This document shows positions 1 through 9,590 of a DNA stretch of 27,840 nt, in pieces. The position numbers and the translations under genes are program-made. This DNA comes from a virus. The stretch spans positions 1 through 27,840 of the IMG/VR virus record IMGVR_UViG_3300046028_003114, one strand, 5' to 3'. Under the pieces are notes generated by a model that saw nothing but the letters and a program-made list of their open reading frames with translations, was not told the origin of the DNA and ran no database searches. The first letter of the stretch is position 1; the number at the start of each line of letters is the position of its first letter.

Positions 1-1
1 T

Positions 2-430
2 GGTAATTTTAATCTAGTGGTTAATGGGCAGGCTATACGCTCCAACATCTCGCGCAATGATCTTAAGGATGCTGCTCAATATATGCTTAGCGAATCCTAT
101 CGTGCGCAGAGCATGGAGATGCAGAAGAAACAGTTTGATCTGCAGGTTGAGTTAACCAAAGAACGCGCAAAAGCTGGATACAAAGTTCAAGAAAAGCAAT
201 ATGAAAAGTTATACGAAGGTATAACCAAGCTGCAAGTCGAAAGACTTAAGCTCAGTGGTATGAAAGCTGTAGAAGGTGAAGACGGTAAGTTCTTTATCTA
301 TAGACCAGACGGCTCCTACGCAGCTTACGTAGATCCACAGGGGCAAATCATTATGCCTGACGGCTCCAAGTTGGATAATCCGTCAGTGACTAATATCCCG
401 CTTATGATTCCAATGACACCAACAAGGTAA
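2..430 (+). CDS. Virion-associated protein, 3' part (partial)
   Basis: The frame is open from the first bases of the window, so the gene most likely begins upstream. A GTG at 17 is only an internal candidate start. The visible part (about 143 codons) is charged and helical, with a coiled-coil-like stretch rich in K, Q and E in its first half. It then has a short glycine/aspartate-rich section with two look-alike units (IYRPDGSYAAYVDPQG, then IIMPDG). It stops 6 bases before the giant virion-type gene on the same strand, so the two are probably co-transcribed and both belong to the structural module. I recognise no family. The position just before a large ejection-type protein suggests an internal virion or tail-associated protein; that is inference. 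Confidence 0.6.
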   Translation, partial: GNFNLVVNGQAIRSNISRNDLKDAAQYMLSESYRAQSMEMQKKQFDLQVELTKERAKAGYKVQEKQYEKLYEGITKLQVERLKLSGMKAVEGEDGKFFIYRPDGSYAAYVDPQGQIIMPDGSKLDNPSVTNIPLMIPMTPTR

Positions 431-436
431 TACTCC

Positions 437-3400
437 ATGGCAATGGATAGGATCGGACTCTCGTTTGCCAGCCCGACGCTTGACGCTATGGATATTGGCC
501 CTCGCAGTCCATATGGGCGTGCACTTGGCGATCCTTCTACGCAGATGGGCGTTGGTAATATCGGCCCGACACAGGCTGATGCTGCAATTTTTGGTGAGAT
601 GCTGCGTGAAAACGCAGGACTTAAACGCGTACCTGCTGGCACTGATGTTGCAGGTTCTGCCGCGCCCGAACCACTTGCACCTAGTGGTGGTATGGCGTCC
701 ATTCCTTACAGCCCATCTACCCAGAAGTTTTGGATAGGCGGTCGTCTTGTTGACGCTACAAATCCACTTGAAGTTGCAGCTAGTGAACCACTTGCTGGTC
801 GTCCTTCAGCCCCCGCTCCAAGTGAAGTAGCCGCTGACTGGATCGGACTTAGCCCTCAAGCGTATGGGCAGTATGTATCCAAGCTCAAGACACCACGGGG
901 ATTTGGTGCAAACGTCGCTCTCGGCGCACGGGGATTAGCTGAGCAAACCCTCGGTGGTGTTGGAGATATTCTCTCTACCGTTGGTGCCCCATCCGTTGGC
1001 GAACCTATTGCTAAGTTTGCTGAGACTACATTCGGCCAAACTAAAGCTGAACAGGAACGCTCGGCGCTTATTCAGCAATCCAATTCGATGATGTCTAACA
1101 TCTGGGATGCAGTCGCTCAAGGTGTCCCGTCCGTTGGTCTATCCTTTGTAGGCGGTGGTCTTGGCGCACTAGCTGGCGCTGCTCGTGCCACACGTATTGC
1201 TGGCGCTGCTGCTAACCTTGGACAAGCGCGTACTATCGGTGCGCTTACAGGTCTGGCTGCTGTCACTTATCCATCTGAGTTTCAGAACTTTTACGAAGCG
1301 GCAAAGAACGCAAAGAACCCAGACGGCACACCTGCATACAATCTTAACGATCCACTTATTGGTGCTGAGATTGCTGCAGCCGCTGGTGGTACGACACTCC
1401 TTCAGACTTTTGCTGAAGGTAAGATTGCTGCTGGCTTCTCACCGTTTTTCACGGATGCAATTAAGAACGCTGGCGCTCAAGTCACGCGCTCTGCAATCGG
1501 TCGCGCTGCGGTTGGTGGTGCCAAGGGCGCTGCGTCTGAAGCATTTGCTGAAGGCGTGACCCAACTTGCGCAGCAAGCGGTATTTGACCCTGAGTTTCGC
1601 AGTAAATTAAATGCGTCAGACTGGAAGGCTCTGGCTCCCTATGTCATTGAGAAGTATGGCGAGAACGCACTTATCGCTGCTGGCGCTGGCGCTGTCCTTG
1701 GTGGCGCATTTGGTGCTGCTTTTGGTACTAAGCCTGCTGTTGGACTAGGCAACAAGCCTACCAATCTTCTTGAGACGGCTGGTGGTCCTAAAGGACCGGC
1801 TCCTATGCCGACGCAAATGGAGCTTCCGCTCGGTGGTCCACAAGGTCCACAGCTTGAACTCCCTATGGAAATGCCCCGCTTCCCTGTGCCGCCTTCGCCA
1901 GAGCCAACGGCTCCCGCTGCGCCTATGCCGGGACAGATGGAGTTACCATTAGGTCAGCCTACACAACTTGAGTTGCCGCTTACAATGCCGCAACCAGATA
2001 CAACTGGCTTGCCTCTCTTTGAATTTCCGCAAGGCGTATTACAGACTCCCCCCGGTGGGCAGATCCCGCTGCCTCTCGAAGGTGGTAGGGGTGTAGCTCC
2101 GACACCTGCTACGCTTCCTGTTACGCCGACGCAACTTGAGTTGCCATTGGATATGCCGCAGCCCGGACTGCCTCTCGAAGGTGGTGTTGCTAGGCTTCGT
2201 CGCACACAGCCAGCGATTGGAAGACAACTTCAAGCGCAGCAAGCTGCGAGTCTTGCAGCCTTGGCTGCTAGGAGCGAGGCAGCTAAAGCTGAATTGTATC
2301 CAGTGGAACCGCCGACATTTGCTGAACCGCCAACGGTTGACTATCTCAAACAACTGCGCGCGTTCTATGCAGCAGAGCAGAGAGATCGTGTTCGACTGCA
2401 GCAGGGAATAAAGGCCAGCGCCAAGCGCGAATTGGCTAACATAATCAAAGCTAAAGACATTACGAAGGCTGAAGCTAAGCGCCTCCTTAGCAACCATATT
2501 AAAGCTGGTAATGACTTACTCAAACAACTTGACAGTTATATAGCTGATCCTACGACAATTCCTGTCGCAGGTGTTACACCAACTGCACCCGCTCCGGCGG
2601 CTGCTCCTGTACAACCAACGGAGATCCCAAATGCCCCTCAAGTCAGGCAAGTCCCAGAAGGTGGTGTCGGCCAATATCAAGGAACTAGTGGACAAGTACA
2701 AGGCGAAGGGGACAATCGGAACGTCCCGACCCAAGTCCAAGAAGGCGGCGATCAAACAGGCGGTGGCAATCTCCCTGTCGAAGGCGGGCCGCAGCCGGAA
2801 CAAGTAGAACCAGTTACTACTGGAACTAAGCGCGGCAATGTCACGTTCTTAACCAACATTGATCCTCGCATCGCGGATACATTCGCGGCACTGTGGCAAG
2901 CTGTTGGCATGGCTGATACGCCAGTGTTCTTTGGCGTGGTTAACGATGAGAATGTAAAAGCCTACACAAGAAGTACACCTGAAGCACTTGGTGTTTCCAC
3001 GGCTCAGCACGGAAAGTTCTATACTGAACTTGCCAACATGAATAGGTCGTCTGCATACGGCAATAATACTTTGCTGAGCGATGGCACTACTTTAATCTTT
3101 CTCAAGTCGGAAGGTACGTTAGATTCGCGCCAGTATGTCCGCGCATTGGAAACTATATCCCATGAGATTGGACATTCTGTAGAACGTGTCTTGTTGAGTA
3201 AAGCTTCTAATGCTGAGATTGCTGCTATCATTAGTGATTACAATAAGTTTTTAACTAAGCTTAATGTAAATAAATCAGTGTTTAACGACATTAATGAATC
3301 CATAATACGTAGGTTAAACGCGTTAGCCACGATGAACTTCCCTGCTACACGGCAGGAAAAAGCAAAGACCGCTGAACTATTCAAGAAAGCTTTGGCTCAA

Positions 3401-6400
3401 GCCAAAGGTACTTCAGTCAAGGACTTAGCTACTGCGCTTCGCGCTTCGCAGATGGCAAAGGATACGGTGCGTGGCGGTCCTAGTGATACACCATTTATGC
3501 AGACGACAGTCAAAGACAAGTTAGATTACTGGCTTGGTTTCAATGAGTGGTTCGCTGACCAGACTTCTAAGTGGGCTACCACGCAGGCGAAACCGCTCAC
3601 GCTCGTAGAGAAATTCTTCAAGCGCCTCGCTGATAGATTGAAAAGACTTTACGCTGCTGGTCGTACTGCTGGTTTGCCAGAGCAATCTGTCTCCACGTTC
3701 CTTGATCGAATGGGTGCGCCAAAGTTTAACGAGGATATCATTCCACCGCCACCTCCTCCCGGCAGTGGAGTATCCGATAAACTGGTGCGTGATCTTGAAC
3801 CCAAGTTATCTGAAGATGTCGTGACTCAGATTACGCCAGAAGAAAATGCTGCGGCAAACGCACGCATAGATAACTTTATTGAGACAACAGTCCCTGCTCC
3901 ATTGCAGGACATGGCATACACCATCGCTTACAATATCCGTGACTTCTCGATCAAGGGCGCGTACTTCATGTCGTTCTCCCGCGACTTGATCAACTGGATT
4001 AGTCCGCTCCTACCCACAGCACGCCAATACTTCGATGGTATCCAGAAGCGCAACACTCTGATCGAACAGCTTAAGCGCGAAGTCGATGAGGTGATGAAGC
4101 AGACGGGCGACCTCGGCGATGCGTATAAACAAGTTAACCAATTCTTATCCGACAGTACACTCAGACAAGCGTGGGGCTTCCAACCTTCGTGGATCAAAGA
4201 GCCTGTAACTATTGATCCGCAAATGCAAGCGCAATACAATGCGTTGCCAGATAATGCAAAGAAGGTTGTGTCCGCTGTCTTTGAAAAAAATTACAAAGAT
4301 ATGCGTAAGATGCGCGCTTCGATTGAGGAGCAAGTTCGCGCTGGCTTGACTGGTCCAGAGTATGAATCGCTGCCCCAAGAGGAGAAGGCCCGGCTGCAGC
4401 AGGAAGCTGCCAACCGTTTGAAACTCCTTGACTCCTATCTGAAAGAGCGCAGTGGTCCTTATGCTGCGCTGTCTCGCTTTGGTAATTACGTTACGGTCGC
4501 TAAGTCTGCGCGCCTTCGCGCATTGGAAGCATTGCCCGTCGAGGATCGTGATGCCAATCATGCGCAGCAGGTAGCAGAACTTGAAGCTAACCCTGACGAT
4601 TACATCGTTATCTTCTCTGACTCGCTTGGAGAAGCGAAGCGCAAAGAACGTGAGATCAAAACTCAGTTCCCCGGCATGACAACGGATGCTTTCCAGAAGC
4701 AGAAGTTTTACGGAGCCATTCAAGCTCCTGCATGGATGGCGATGCAGCAGGTCAAGTCTATTATTGAGAACAGCGAAGAAGCTGGATTCGGTAAGAAAGA
4801 ACTTGCTGTTATCAACTCGTTCATCATGGATCTGTACGTCGGTATGTTGGCTGAGAATAGCGCCCGTCGTCATCAGCTTGCACGTAAAGGCGTAGCCGGT
4901 TTCGATGACATGCTTCGTGCGTTCTCTGTCAATGGCGTAGCCAATGCGCACTTCATCGGGTCTATGAACTTTGAGCCAGAGATCGCTGGCGCTCTACGCC
5001 AGATGAGTATAGATGCACGTGCAGGTGACGGCGCTAGTACACGCGAAGATCGTATGCGTGCTTACAATGAAGTAATGGGTCGCCATGTTGCTGGCATTGG
5101 CACACAACCTACTCCGCTTCAAGACACGTTGCTCAGATACAACTCTGTGTGGACACTGCTCACGCTGCCACGCTACTACATCCTCAACGGTTCTCAGACT
5201 TACATGCTCAGCCTTCCGTACATGGCTGCGAAGTTTGGGTATGGCCGTACTGCAAGCGCCATCAATAGTACTTACCGCGAGATGGCGTACTCGTTTGCCA
5301 AGTCTACGGGCGGTGTTATGCCAGCCCTTAAACAATTCTTCTCTGGTGATTTTGACTTGACAAAGTTGAAGAAGCCAGACGGCAAAGCCTACTCAGCAGA
5401 AGAAATTAAACTACTTGAAGCTCTTCGTGACAATGGCTTGCTAGATATTGGTATGGGTTACGACCTTGGTTACTGGGAGACAAATCAGACGCCGGGTCCA
5501 AACCGTTCACTACAACGTGTTCTCCAGAAACTTACGGCTGCAACGCGACAGATCGAAGTCATCAACCGTGTATCGTCAGGACTGGCTGCGTACCGTCTCG
5601 CACGTGCTGACAACATGTCAGAGAAAGCTGCATTTGATTATGCTGCTAAGGTTATCAGTGACACGCAAGGTGACTACTCTGGTATCAATGCACCACGCTT
5701 GTTCAACTCGTTCTCGTTCAGCAAGGTCATCCTACAGTTCCGTAAGTTCCAGCTTATGCAAGCATCGCTGCTTATTAAGAATGCTCATGCTGCATTTGCT
5801 GGCGCTTCTGAAGATGAACGTAAACTAGGCCGCGCAGTTCTCCGCAATGTACTAGGACAAACGGCCTTGGTCACTGGCGCTCTTGGTCTGCCATTGGCTG
5901 GTGCTGTGTCCTACATTCTTGCTGCGATCTTCGGACCGCCGGATGAACCAGTGAATGAGGAACGCTTCTTACGGCGCATCCTTGGTAACGACAGACTAGC
6001 TGACTTTATTCTCAACGGTGTACCGGCTGGCCTTGGTGTCGATGTCAGTTCACAACTTGGATTGAACAACGTCTTCTCACCAGCGCCTTACACTGATCTC
6101 GACTTCGCTGGCCGTGATGCTTTCGCTAAATCTGTTGTGGGTCTTGGTGGTCCGTTGTTTGGTACCGCTGCCAGCTTTGCAGATGGCTACAAGTATTACA
6201 CTGAAGGTCAACTCTATAAAGCCATCGAAGCGATGATGCCTAATGGTATCAAGAGTGCAATGCGCGCTTATCGTGAAACCTTTGATAAGGGCGTGACTCG
6301 GCGCAACGGCGATCTTGTTGTGTCGTCAGAGGAGTTTACATTCTTCGACTCATTCCTTCAAACGCTTGGCTTTACGACGAGTACGATGAAAGATGTCAAG

Positions 6401-6679
6401 CGTACACGCCAAGACATGTATGAGTTTGATAAGTACTTTGCTGAACGCACGACGCAGATCAGACGCCAGTACACCGAAGCTAAACGTAGTGGTGATAGCG
6501 CCGCTATTACAGCCGCACGTGCTGACTGGCTTGCGCTTCAGCAATCTAAGAAACGCGTTGGGCTTACAGCATCCAACATGGGTACGCTAACCAGTGCGCC
6601 AAAGCAGCAACTTCGTAGGGAGCAGCAGTATCGTAAGCAGTTCAAGACTACGCAGGATATGGAGGAAGCGGAAGATTAA
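437..6679 (+). CDS. Giant multidomain virion/ejection-type protein with metallopeptidase motif
   Basis: This 2080-residue protein is probably an internal virion protein delivered with the DNA, of the 'large polyvalent protein' kind. In order: Gly/Ala-rich hydrophobic segments (about 230-262 and 409-430); a Pro/Leu-rich linker with six Q-x-x-L-P-L/M hexapeptides (460-571); a helical charged region (about 590-700); a Q/G-rich linker; and a domain with HEIGH at 909-913 and NEWFADQ at 1036-1042, the pattern of a zinc metallopeptidase with a downstream acidic ligand. A Pro run (1103-1108) leads into a long helical C-terminal half with a hydrophobic segment at 1808-1835. The part around FSFSKVILQFRKFQ resembles large polyvalent protein-associated (LPD) domains. 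The start is ATG at 437; a second in-frame ATG lies at 443. The stop overlaps the convergent primase-helicase gene by 4 bases. The virion role is inferred from size, domain mix and position. Confidence 0.8.
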   Translation: MAMDRIGLSFASPTLDAMDIGPRSPYGRALGDPSTQMGVGNIGPTQADAAIFGEMLRENAGLKRVPAGTDVAGSAAPEPLAPSGGMASIPYSPSTQKFWIGGRLVDATNPLEVAASEPLAGRPSAPAPSEVAADWIGLSPQAYGQYVSKLKTPRGFGANVALGARGLAEQTLGGVGDILSTVGAPSVGEPIAKFAETTFGQTKAEQERSALIQQSNSMMSNIWDAVAQGVPSVGLSFVGGGLGALAGAARATRIAGAAANLGQARTIGALTGLAAVTYPSEFQNFYEAAKNAKNPDGTPAYNLNDPLIGAEIAAAAGGTTLLQTFAEGKIAAGFSPFFTDAIKNAGAQVTRSAIGRAAVGGAKGAASEAFAEGVTQLAQQAVFDPEFRSKLNASDWKALAPYVIEKYGENALIAAGAGAVLGGAFGAAFGTKPAVGLGNKPTNLLETAGGPKGPAPMPTQMELPLGGPQGPQLELPMEMPRFPVPPSPEPTAPAAPMPGQMELPLGQPTQLELPLTMPQPDTTGLPLFEFPQGVLQTPPGGQIPLPLEGGRGVAPTPATLPVTPTQLELPLDMPQPGLPLEGGVARLRRTQPAIGRQLQAQQAASLAALAARSEAAKAELYPVEPPTFAEPPTVDYLKQLRAFYAAEQRDRVRLQQGIKASAKRELANIIKAKDITKAEAKRLLSNHIKAGNDLLKQLDSYIADPTTIPVAGVTPTAPAPAAAPVQPTEIPNAPQVRQVPEGGVGQYQGTSGQVQGEGDNRNVPTQVQEGGDQTGGGNLPVEGGPQPEQVEPVTTGTKRGNVTFLTNIDPRIADTFAALWQAVGMADTPVFFGVVNDENVKAYTRSTPEALGVSTAQHGKFYTELANMNRSSAYGNNTLLSDGTTLIFLKSEGTLDSRQYVRALETISHEIGHSVERVLLSKASNAEIAAIISDYNKFLTKLNVNKSVFNDINESIIRRLNALATMNFPATRQEKAKTAELFKKALAQAKGTSVKDLATALRASQMAKDTVRGGPSDTPFMQTTVKDKLDYWLGFNEWFADQTSKWATTQAKPLTLVEKFFKRLADRLKRLYAAGRTAGLPEQSVSTFLDRMGAPKFNEDIIPPPPPPGSGVSDKLVRDLEPKLSEDVVTQITPEENAAANARIDNFIETTVPAPLQDMAYTIAYNIRDFSIKGAYFMSFSRDLINWISPLLPTARQYFDGIQKRNTLIEQLKREVDEVMKQTGDLGDAYKQVNQFLSDSTLRQAWGFQPSWIKEPVTIDPQMQAQYNALPDNAKKVVSAVFEKNYKDMRKMRASIEEQVRAGLTGPEYESLPQEEKARLQQEAANRLKLLDSYLKERSGPYAALSRFGNYVTVAKSARLRALEALPVEDRDANHAQQVAELEANPDDYIVIFSDSLGEAKRKEREIKTQFPGMTTDAFQKQKFYGAIQAPAWMAMQQVKSIIENSEEAGFGKKELAVINSFIMDLYVGMLAENSARRHQLARKGVAGFDDMLRAFSVNGVANAHFIGSMNFEPEIAGALRQMSIDARAGDGASTREDRMRAYNEVMGRHVAGIGTQPTPLQDTLLRYNSVWTLLTLPRYYILNGSQTYMLSLPYMAAKFGYGRTASAINSTYREMAYSFAKSTGGVMPALKQFFSGDFDLTKLKKPDGKAYSAEEIKLLEALRDNGLLDIGMGYDLGYWETNQTPGPNRSLQRVLQKLTAATRQIEVINRVSSGLAAYRLARADNMSEKAAFDYAAKVISDTQGDYSGINAPRLFNSFSFSKVILQFRKFQLMQASLLIKNAHAAFAGASEDERKLGRAVLRNVLGQTALVTGALGLPLAGAVSYILAAIFGPPDEPVNEERFLRRILGNDRLADFILNGVPAGLGVDVSSQLGLNNVFSPAPYTDLDFAGRDAFAKSVVGLGGPLFGTAASFADGYKYYTEGQLYKAIEAMMPNGIKSAMRAYRETFDKGVTRRNGDLVVSSEEFTFFDSFLQTLGFTTSTMKDVKRTRQDMYEFDKYFAERTTQIRRQYTEAKRSGDSAAITAARADWLALQQSKKRVGLTASNMGTLTSAPKQQLRREQQYRKQFKTTQDMEEAED
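1814..2149 (+). repeat. Six QxELPL-like hexapeptide repeats encoded in the linker
   Basis: Inside the giant protein, codons for QMELPL (460-465), QLELPM (472-477), QMELPL (500-505), QLELPL (510-515), QIPLPL (542-547) and QLELPL (566-571) recur in a Pro/Gly-rich, otherwise unstructured linker. Codons differ between copies (CAA or CAG, CTT or TTG or ATG), so the peptide is conserved rather than the DNA. The form matches the known bacterial sliding-clamp-binding consensus of the hexapeptide type, for example QLSLPL in Hda. Clamp binding is inference. Confidence 0.75.
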
Positions 6680-6686
6680 TCCGCTT
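6666..6686. terminator. Possible bidirectional terminator over two convergent stop codons
   Basis: A 7-bp stem (AAGCGGA with TCCGCTT) encloses a 7-base loop that contains both overlapping stop codons. A bulged extension (GG with CC) lengthens it on the outside. On the plus strand it is followed by T and C bases only, so it is a weak intrinsic terminator. No intergenic space exists between the convergent genes, so any terminator must lie in coding sequence. Confidence 0.35.
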
Positions 6687-9534
6687 TCCCGCCTTTAATT
6701 ACGGTCAATCCAGCTAAATCAGCTTCGATTACTGCGTCATCCTTATCCGTTAGGATGCCTTCGAGCCGTGGATGTTTGAGGTTAATACCAACCACATACG
6801 TCTGGCCTAGCTTGATGGATGTATCCTTGGCAAGGTAAGCCTTCTTGATGTTAGGTGTCGCATCTACACCAGCCGCAACGATGTCTTGCAATACGTTACG
6901 GATATCAGCGCCATTGGTAGCCAGCCAGCGTTTAAAGTGCGCACGATCCAGCAAGACCACGCCTTTCTCAAACGGATCAGAGTGGGTCTTACGGAACAGA
7001 TCGTAGCGAATACGAACGTCACTTCTTGGTAGTCTAGTTGTATCAACGTACACCTTACTGCCAGATGTGTGCATGGCTGTTACTGATGTATCACTATTAT
7101 CGTTTAAGTATTCTGTGATCAGATCAAAGGTATCTGTTGCATTATCCTGCACATTCTTACGAACCATACCCAGTTGTCTGACAACGGTCTCAGTGCATTT
7201 GGTATAGTCGAAGCGGATCAGCCCCCACTCAATAGCCAGTTTGCCAATAAGATCGGCTAGGATAATTGTCTGTTCCCAGAACCGCTCACTGCCGACGAAC
7301 TTGCATTGGTATTTCTGCATGAACTCTATTCGATGTGCTTCAATGATTAGCTTTAGTTCGTCGGCACTGTATTCCATAAGTTTGCGTATGATCTCTCTGC
7401 CAAGCAAACCATAGTTGGTCGTCACAAAAGTATGGATACGTTTGCCAGCTTCGGTGTCAGCAACAAACAGCGGGTGAGAATGTACTGTCACTTCAAAGAG
7501 GCGCATCATTTGCGCATCGGACTCCAGCCCAGATGACATGAGCATGGAACTCATGGATTTATTTGACGACGTAACACATGGCAATCTCCATGTCTTTGAT
7601 TGTCGCTCTTCGGTTGTGCGTGCAAGTCGTGCTTTCTCTTTTCCCTGCGACACATCGTACAGGAACTCGCCAATATCTTTAGCTGCCATTGTCGTGGTTT
7701 CGTCAATAGTCATAGGCAAGTTGTTGTAAAGACCCATCCGTGCATAGAGTGCGTTCTGTGTGAACTTGGATGCGTAGTGCAGAGCGTCTGGATTACCCCA
7801 GACAGACTGAAGCATAAGCTGTGCAAGAGATTTACCAGACCCACTTGGACCGTATAGGTTGATGGTTATACCCTTGATGCCGGTGAACTCGAACAATGGC
7901 GCAGCCATGCCGATGAGCATGGCCCATCCTTGGATGGGTAACTTGGCCTTGTCTATTACAGATGTGAAGTTGATGTACTTCTCCAAGTCACCAGCAGTGG
8001 TGTATAATTCTGTGGCTGTACGGTTTGATGTCTGTGCTACGGTTACTTGCTCTTCTGATACAGTGCCATCGACATCACGACGGAAGATAGTGTCGCCAAT
8101 CAAGAACTGCGTATGATTCTCCTTCCAACCCATTGAGGCATGAAGGTTTGTCATCGTACGTATCTTACGTAGTTCGTTCATGTAGCCGCGTAGGAACATC
8201 TGGAACTTCTCTGTTACGTTCTTATTCAGTAGGACAATGCCTTGATCTGCTATGGTCTTTGCAAATTCTAAACTGCCATCGGCAAGGAAGGCTTGACGAA
8301 ACGATAGCGGTTGCCAGCCGACATGCTGGCGGTTCCACTTAAATCGTACTGTCTCAAAACCTAGAGTCTCATCACGACCATAACTGACTGGATATATATC
8401 AAACGGACAAACATCTATATCAGTACCATCTATGTTGAGCTTAATGCCAGAGTCGGCACGCTTATACCCACGTGGCAATGGTACAACATGCACCACTTCG
8501 TCAGGCGCATCGGCAGCTACATCTACAGATTGGTACTGTATTCCTAGTAAGCACGGCGATTTGATAGTTTTAAATCGGCACTTGTCACAACCGCTGGGGC
8601 GTAAGTCTTTGAACTTAGAACAGGTCGTTGGTCCTGTCGTAGACTTCTTCCAATGCTCCAGCTTGGCTATAGTTTTATCGTAGTCGTAATCAGGATGACC
8701 TTGGCTCCACTCAACTGCAACTTGTTCTGGGTTCTCGCAATGCGCAGCCACTCCGATCAAGGCATACCATAAAGGCTCAGATACTTTATTCTGGTGGGTT
8801 ATCGCCCACTGCACTTGCTGGCATTTATCAGCCACAATTATGTGGTTGGTAGGCGCGAACTCTGTCTTGGTACTAAGGTCAACTAAGGGAGTATGTGGCT
8901 TAGGTGGTATCACCCGGATAGAAGAGGTACGATACGGCTGCAATAAATTATCAATATGTTCTACGTTATGTGTCTCTTCATTTATTAATAAACCATTTAC
9001 TATTTCACCGCCCTTGGTGTTGACAGTCCCTATAGGTCTTAGTACGCGCGCACTGTCAGCAGGGACGGATGGATCAACGTCGAACTTTAATTGCTGCGTT
9101 GCGTTCTTCAGAGCGTCGGCAAGTGGTTGCCATTCGTTCTTTGTTAGTTCTCTATCCAGTACCCAGTACGCGTGAAGTCCGTTGCCAGATGATACGATTA
9201 GTGGCTTTGGTAACTTTGATTCCTTAACAAACCTCACTAGTGCTGCTACGCCATCACGCTGCGTCTTATATGGTTTATCTTCACCACAATCTATATCTAG
9301 GTATAATGACTTAAGACTACCCACATTATCTTGTTTTCTTCCGTTATCTTTTGTAATAAAAGATGCGACAGCATAATAAGCATTAAGACCAGCGGCACTG
9401 ATCTTGTTGACTACCGTATCTAAATCTTCAATAGAATCAACAAATTGCTGCCTTACCTTTTTATCTTTAATAGCGAGGGCAACATATGGCCCTTGCGACG
9501 GCAAGACGCGTCGGAGAAAATCCAACGTATTCAT
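6676..9534 (-). CDS. Primase-helicase (AEP-type primase domain plus DUF927-like ATPase)
   Basis: This 952-residue protein likely primes and unwinds DNA at the phage fork. Residues about 50-180 look like an archaeo-eukaryotic primase/prim-pol domain: LDIDCG with D80 and D82, SSGNGLH with H121, and SARVLRPIGTVN near 161-173. Four cysteines (C305, C316, C319, C328) could bind zinc. The middle and C-terminal part resembles DUF927/D5-like helicases, with Walker A GPSGSGKS at 562-569 and a downstream MTIDET Walker B. It is the last gene of the leftward block and ends in a 4-base overlap with the convergent virion gene. It starts 56 bases after the HTH gene, in a leader that can fold into alternative hairpins. 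The GGGGAT upstream of the ATG is the only ribosome-binding candidate. The replication role is firm; the exact family name is from memory of motifs. Confidence 0.88.
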   Translation of the reverse strand: MNTLDFLRRVLPSQGPYVALAIKDKKVRQQFVDSIEDLDTVVNKISAAGLNAYYAVASFITKDNGRKQDNVGSLKSLYLDIDCGEDKPYKTQRDGVAALVRFVKESKLPKPLIVSSGNGLHAYWVLDRELTKNEWQPLADALKNATQQLKFDVDPSVPADSARVLRPIGTVNTKGGEIVNGLLINEETHNVEHIDNLLQPYRTSSIRVIPPKPHTPLVDLSTKTEFAPTNHIIVADKCQQVQWAITHQNKVSEPLWYALIGVAAHCENPEQVAVEWSQGHPDYDYDKTIAKLEHWKKSTTGPTTCSKFKDLRPSGCDKCRFKTIKSPCLLGIQYQSVDVAADAPDEVVHVVPLPRGYKRADSGIKLNIDGTDIDVCPFDIYPVSYGRDETLGFETVRFKWNRQHVGWQPLSFRQAFLADGSLEFAKTIADQGIVLLNKNVTEKFQMFLRGYMNELRKIRTMTNLHASMGWKENHTQFLIGDTIFRRDVDGTVSEEQVTVAQTSNRTATELYTTAGDLEKYINFTSVIDKAKLPIQGWAMLIGMAAPLFEFTGIKGITINLYGPSGSGKSLAQLMLQSVWGNPDALHYASKFTQNALYARMGLYNNLPMTIDETTTMAAKDIGEFLYDVSQGKEKARLARTTEERQSKTWRLPCVTSSNKSMSSMLMSSGLESDAQMMRLFEVTVHSHPLFVADTEAGKRIHTFVTTNYGLLGREIIRKLMEYSADELKLIIEAHRIEFMQKYQCKFVGSERFWEQTIILADLIGKLAIEWGLIRFDYTKCTETVVRQLGMVRKNVQDNATDTFDLITEYLNDNSDTSVTAMHTSGSKVYVDTTRLPRSDVRIRYDLFRKTHSDPFEKGVVLLDRAHFKRWLATNGADIRNVLQDIVAAGVDATPNIKKAYLAKDTSIKLGQTYVVGINLKHPRLEGILTDKDDAVIEADLAGLTVIKGGKAD

Positions 9535-9541
9535 ACTGTTA

Positions 9542-9579
9542 TCCCCGGTTGTTTGAATCGGGGAGGAATCACCTCCCCG
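9542..9579 (-). promoter_or_regulatory. Alternative-hairpin leader before the primase-helicase gene
   Basis: Read on the minus strand, CGGGGAGG (9579-9572) pairs perfectly with CCTCCCCG (9566-9559) across a 5-base loop. The same CCTCCCCG can instead pair with CGGGGA at 9547-9542, which contains the only ribosome-binding-like purine run before the ATG at 9534. The two stems exclude each other. It could be an attenuator, a translational switch or an mRNA-processing hairpin; no T-run follows, so a plain intrinsic terminator is less likely. Confidence 0.5.
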
Positions 9580-9590
9580 AACTTTTCATT

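Noticed and set aside
2039-2497. Long antisense frames within the giant virion gene
   Set aside because: They are opposite a well-supported coding frame, are rich in Arg/Ser/Cys and have no ribosome-binding site or protein signature.
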